This document shows, piece by piece, positions 5,359-6,032 of a stretch of DNA of 6,032 nt (positions within the stretch are counted from its first letter, which is position 1; each line of letters starts with the position of its first letter). The position numbers were made by a program, and so were the translations under genes. Source of the DNA: an uncultured Thermoleophilia bacterium (GTDB lineage Bacteria > Actinomycetota > Thermoleophilia > UBA2241); contig CAIXSE010000545.1 in assembly GCA_903921965.1 (NCBI GenBank), forward strand, positions 1 to 6,032. The letters are read 5' to 3'. The notes under the pieces are model-generated. The model was not told the DNA's origin. It searched no databases and was given only the letters and a program-made list of their open reading frames with translations.

Positions 5359-6002
5359 TGTGCCGCCCCCTGAAGCTGGGTGGGCGGCGGCGGCGTCATG
5401 AACGGACGCAGCGACGCGGTCACCGTGAACGTCACCGTGGCCAGCGAGCCGTCGGTGCCGAGCGAGCCGGACGACGAGGTCAGCTGGACATTGGTGAGCT
5501 GCGGGATCAGGCCGAGGCGCGTCATGAAGTCGGCGACGTCCTGATGCGTGTACGTCATGCCGGCGAACGTGACGTCGGTCGTGGTCGCCGGCGTGCCCGC
5601 CGGGATCGCCACGGCCGTGCCCGGAAGCATCGTGGCCGGGACGGCGCCGGTGAACGCGGACAGGCGCACGTTGTCGGGGATGACGAGGCTGATCTCCTGG
5701 AGCACGGTGGACCAGGAGACGCGCGCGTCGTAGATGCCCTTGGCCGTGGTGGTCATGGCCGTGCGCGTCGCCTGGATATCGGCGTATGGCTTGAGTGCGG
5801 CGATCTGCTGCTCTACCGCCGCCGTCTGGGCGGTGAGGTCGTCAAGCTCCGCCTGCTTGTCGGAGACCTGCTTGTTCTGCCACATGTAGGCGAGCCCGAG
5901 CGCGACCACGACGACGACCAGGATGAGGATGGCCCACAGCAGCCCGCGTTCGCGCGACGCCTTGACCCGCTGCTCGGGCGGGAGGAGGTTGATGCGCTTC
6001 AC
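5355..6002 (-). CDS. pilN: type IV pilus assembly protein PilN
   Basis: PilN is a bitopic inner-membrane protein whose short cytoplasmic tail docks in PilM and whose outer part dimerises with PilO. The 215-residue protein begins MKRINLLPPE, containing the INLLP motif known to bind PilM, at residues 4-10. A basic stretch comes next, then a transmembrane helix at about 21-40 and a coiled coil at about 44-75. The WSTVLQEISLVIPDNVRL segment at 97-114 is the conserved entry to the ferredoxin-like domain, and a second helix (THQDVADFMTRL) is at 152-163. The tail (202-215) is rich in Pro and Gln. The GTG start at 6002 is fixed by the motif and by GAGGGG (6009-6014) 6 bases upstream. Only 3 bases separate it from the PilM-like stop, and it overlaps pilO by 4 bases. 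Nothing appears broken. Confidence 0.94.
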   Translation of the reverse strand: MKRINLLPPEQRVKASRERGLLWAILILVVVVVALGLAYMWQNKQVSDKQAELDDLTAQTAAVEQQIAALKPYADIQATRTAMTTTAKGIYDARVSWSTVLQEISLVIPDNVRLSAFTGAVPATMLPGTAVAIPAGTPATTTDVTFAGMTYTHQDVADFMTRLGLIPQLTNVQLTSSSGSLGTDGSLATVTFTVTASLRPFMTPPPPTQLQGAAQ

Positions 6003-6005
6003 GGC

Positions 6006-6032
6006 CTACCCCTCGTCTTCCAGCGCGAGCCC
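6006..6032 (-). CDS. pilM: C-terminal end of a PilM-like pilus ATPase (cut by window edge)
   Basis: Eight codons and a TAG stop are readable in the frame ending 3 bases before pilN; they give GLALEDEG. A G-L-A-L ending is usual for PilM, an actin-like cytoplasmic protein that binds the INLLP tail of PilN, and pilM normally sits directly upstream of pilN. The pilN ribosome binding site overlaps the last codons. The fragment is too short for a sequence-only call, so this rests on the GLAL ending and on gene order. Confidence 0.6.
   Translation of the reverse strand, partial: GLALEDEG

Overview
The window is very GC-rich (roughly two thirds or more by eye). All convincing genes lie on the minus strand, so transcription runs from high to low coordinates. 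Four of the seven genes with a visible start begin with GTG (pilN, pilO, aroC, aroB), and most neighbours overlap by 4 bases at ATGA or GTGA junctions. A type IV pilus block next to chorismate-pathway genes at this GC suggests an Actinomycetota-like lineage, perhaps near Coriobacteriia or a related deep branch. This is inference from composition and gene order; the sequence holds no taxonomic marker.

Region 1 (6032 down to 3929) is the type IV pilus alignment subcomplex, in the order of the classical pilM-N-O-P operon: the last codons of a PilM-like gene, a PilN with the INLLPPE motif, a PilO, and a membrane-anchored PilP-like protein with a KDPF motif. The PilP-like protein appears to carry two copies of its C-terminal beta domain. 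No secretin (pilQ) follows. A strong GC hairpin (3876-3901) sits just after the PilP-like stop and probably ends the operon.

Region 2 (3825 down to 2107) encodes a 572-residue single-pass membrane protein. It has a short cytoplasmic N-terminal domain, one transmembrane helix, and six Asp-box repeats plus a degenerate seventh, which predicts a seven-bladed propeller of the Ycf48/BNR type. A further C-terminal domain was not recognised. It is the least explained gene in the window.

Region 3 (1940 down to 1) is a tightly coupled shikimate/chorismate operon, aroC-aroK-aroB. Chorismate synthase and shikimate kinase are complete; 3-dehydroquinate synthase is cut by the window edge after 71 codons. 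The 166-base gap before aroC holds a weak candidate promoter and a 9-bp inverted repeat, so the aro operon may have its own transcription start.

There is no RNA gene, CRISPR array, insertion sequence or phage signal. The long plus-strand open frames are antisense shadows of these genes, caused by high GC.
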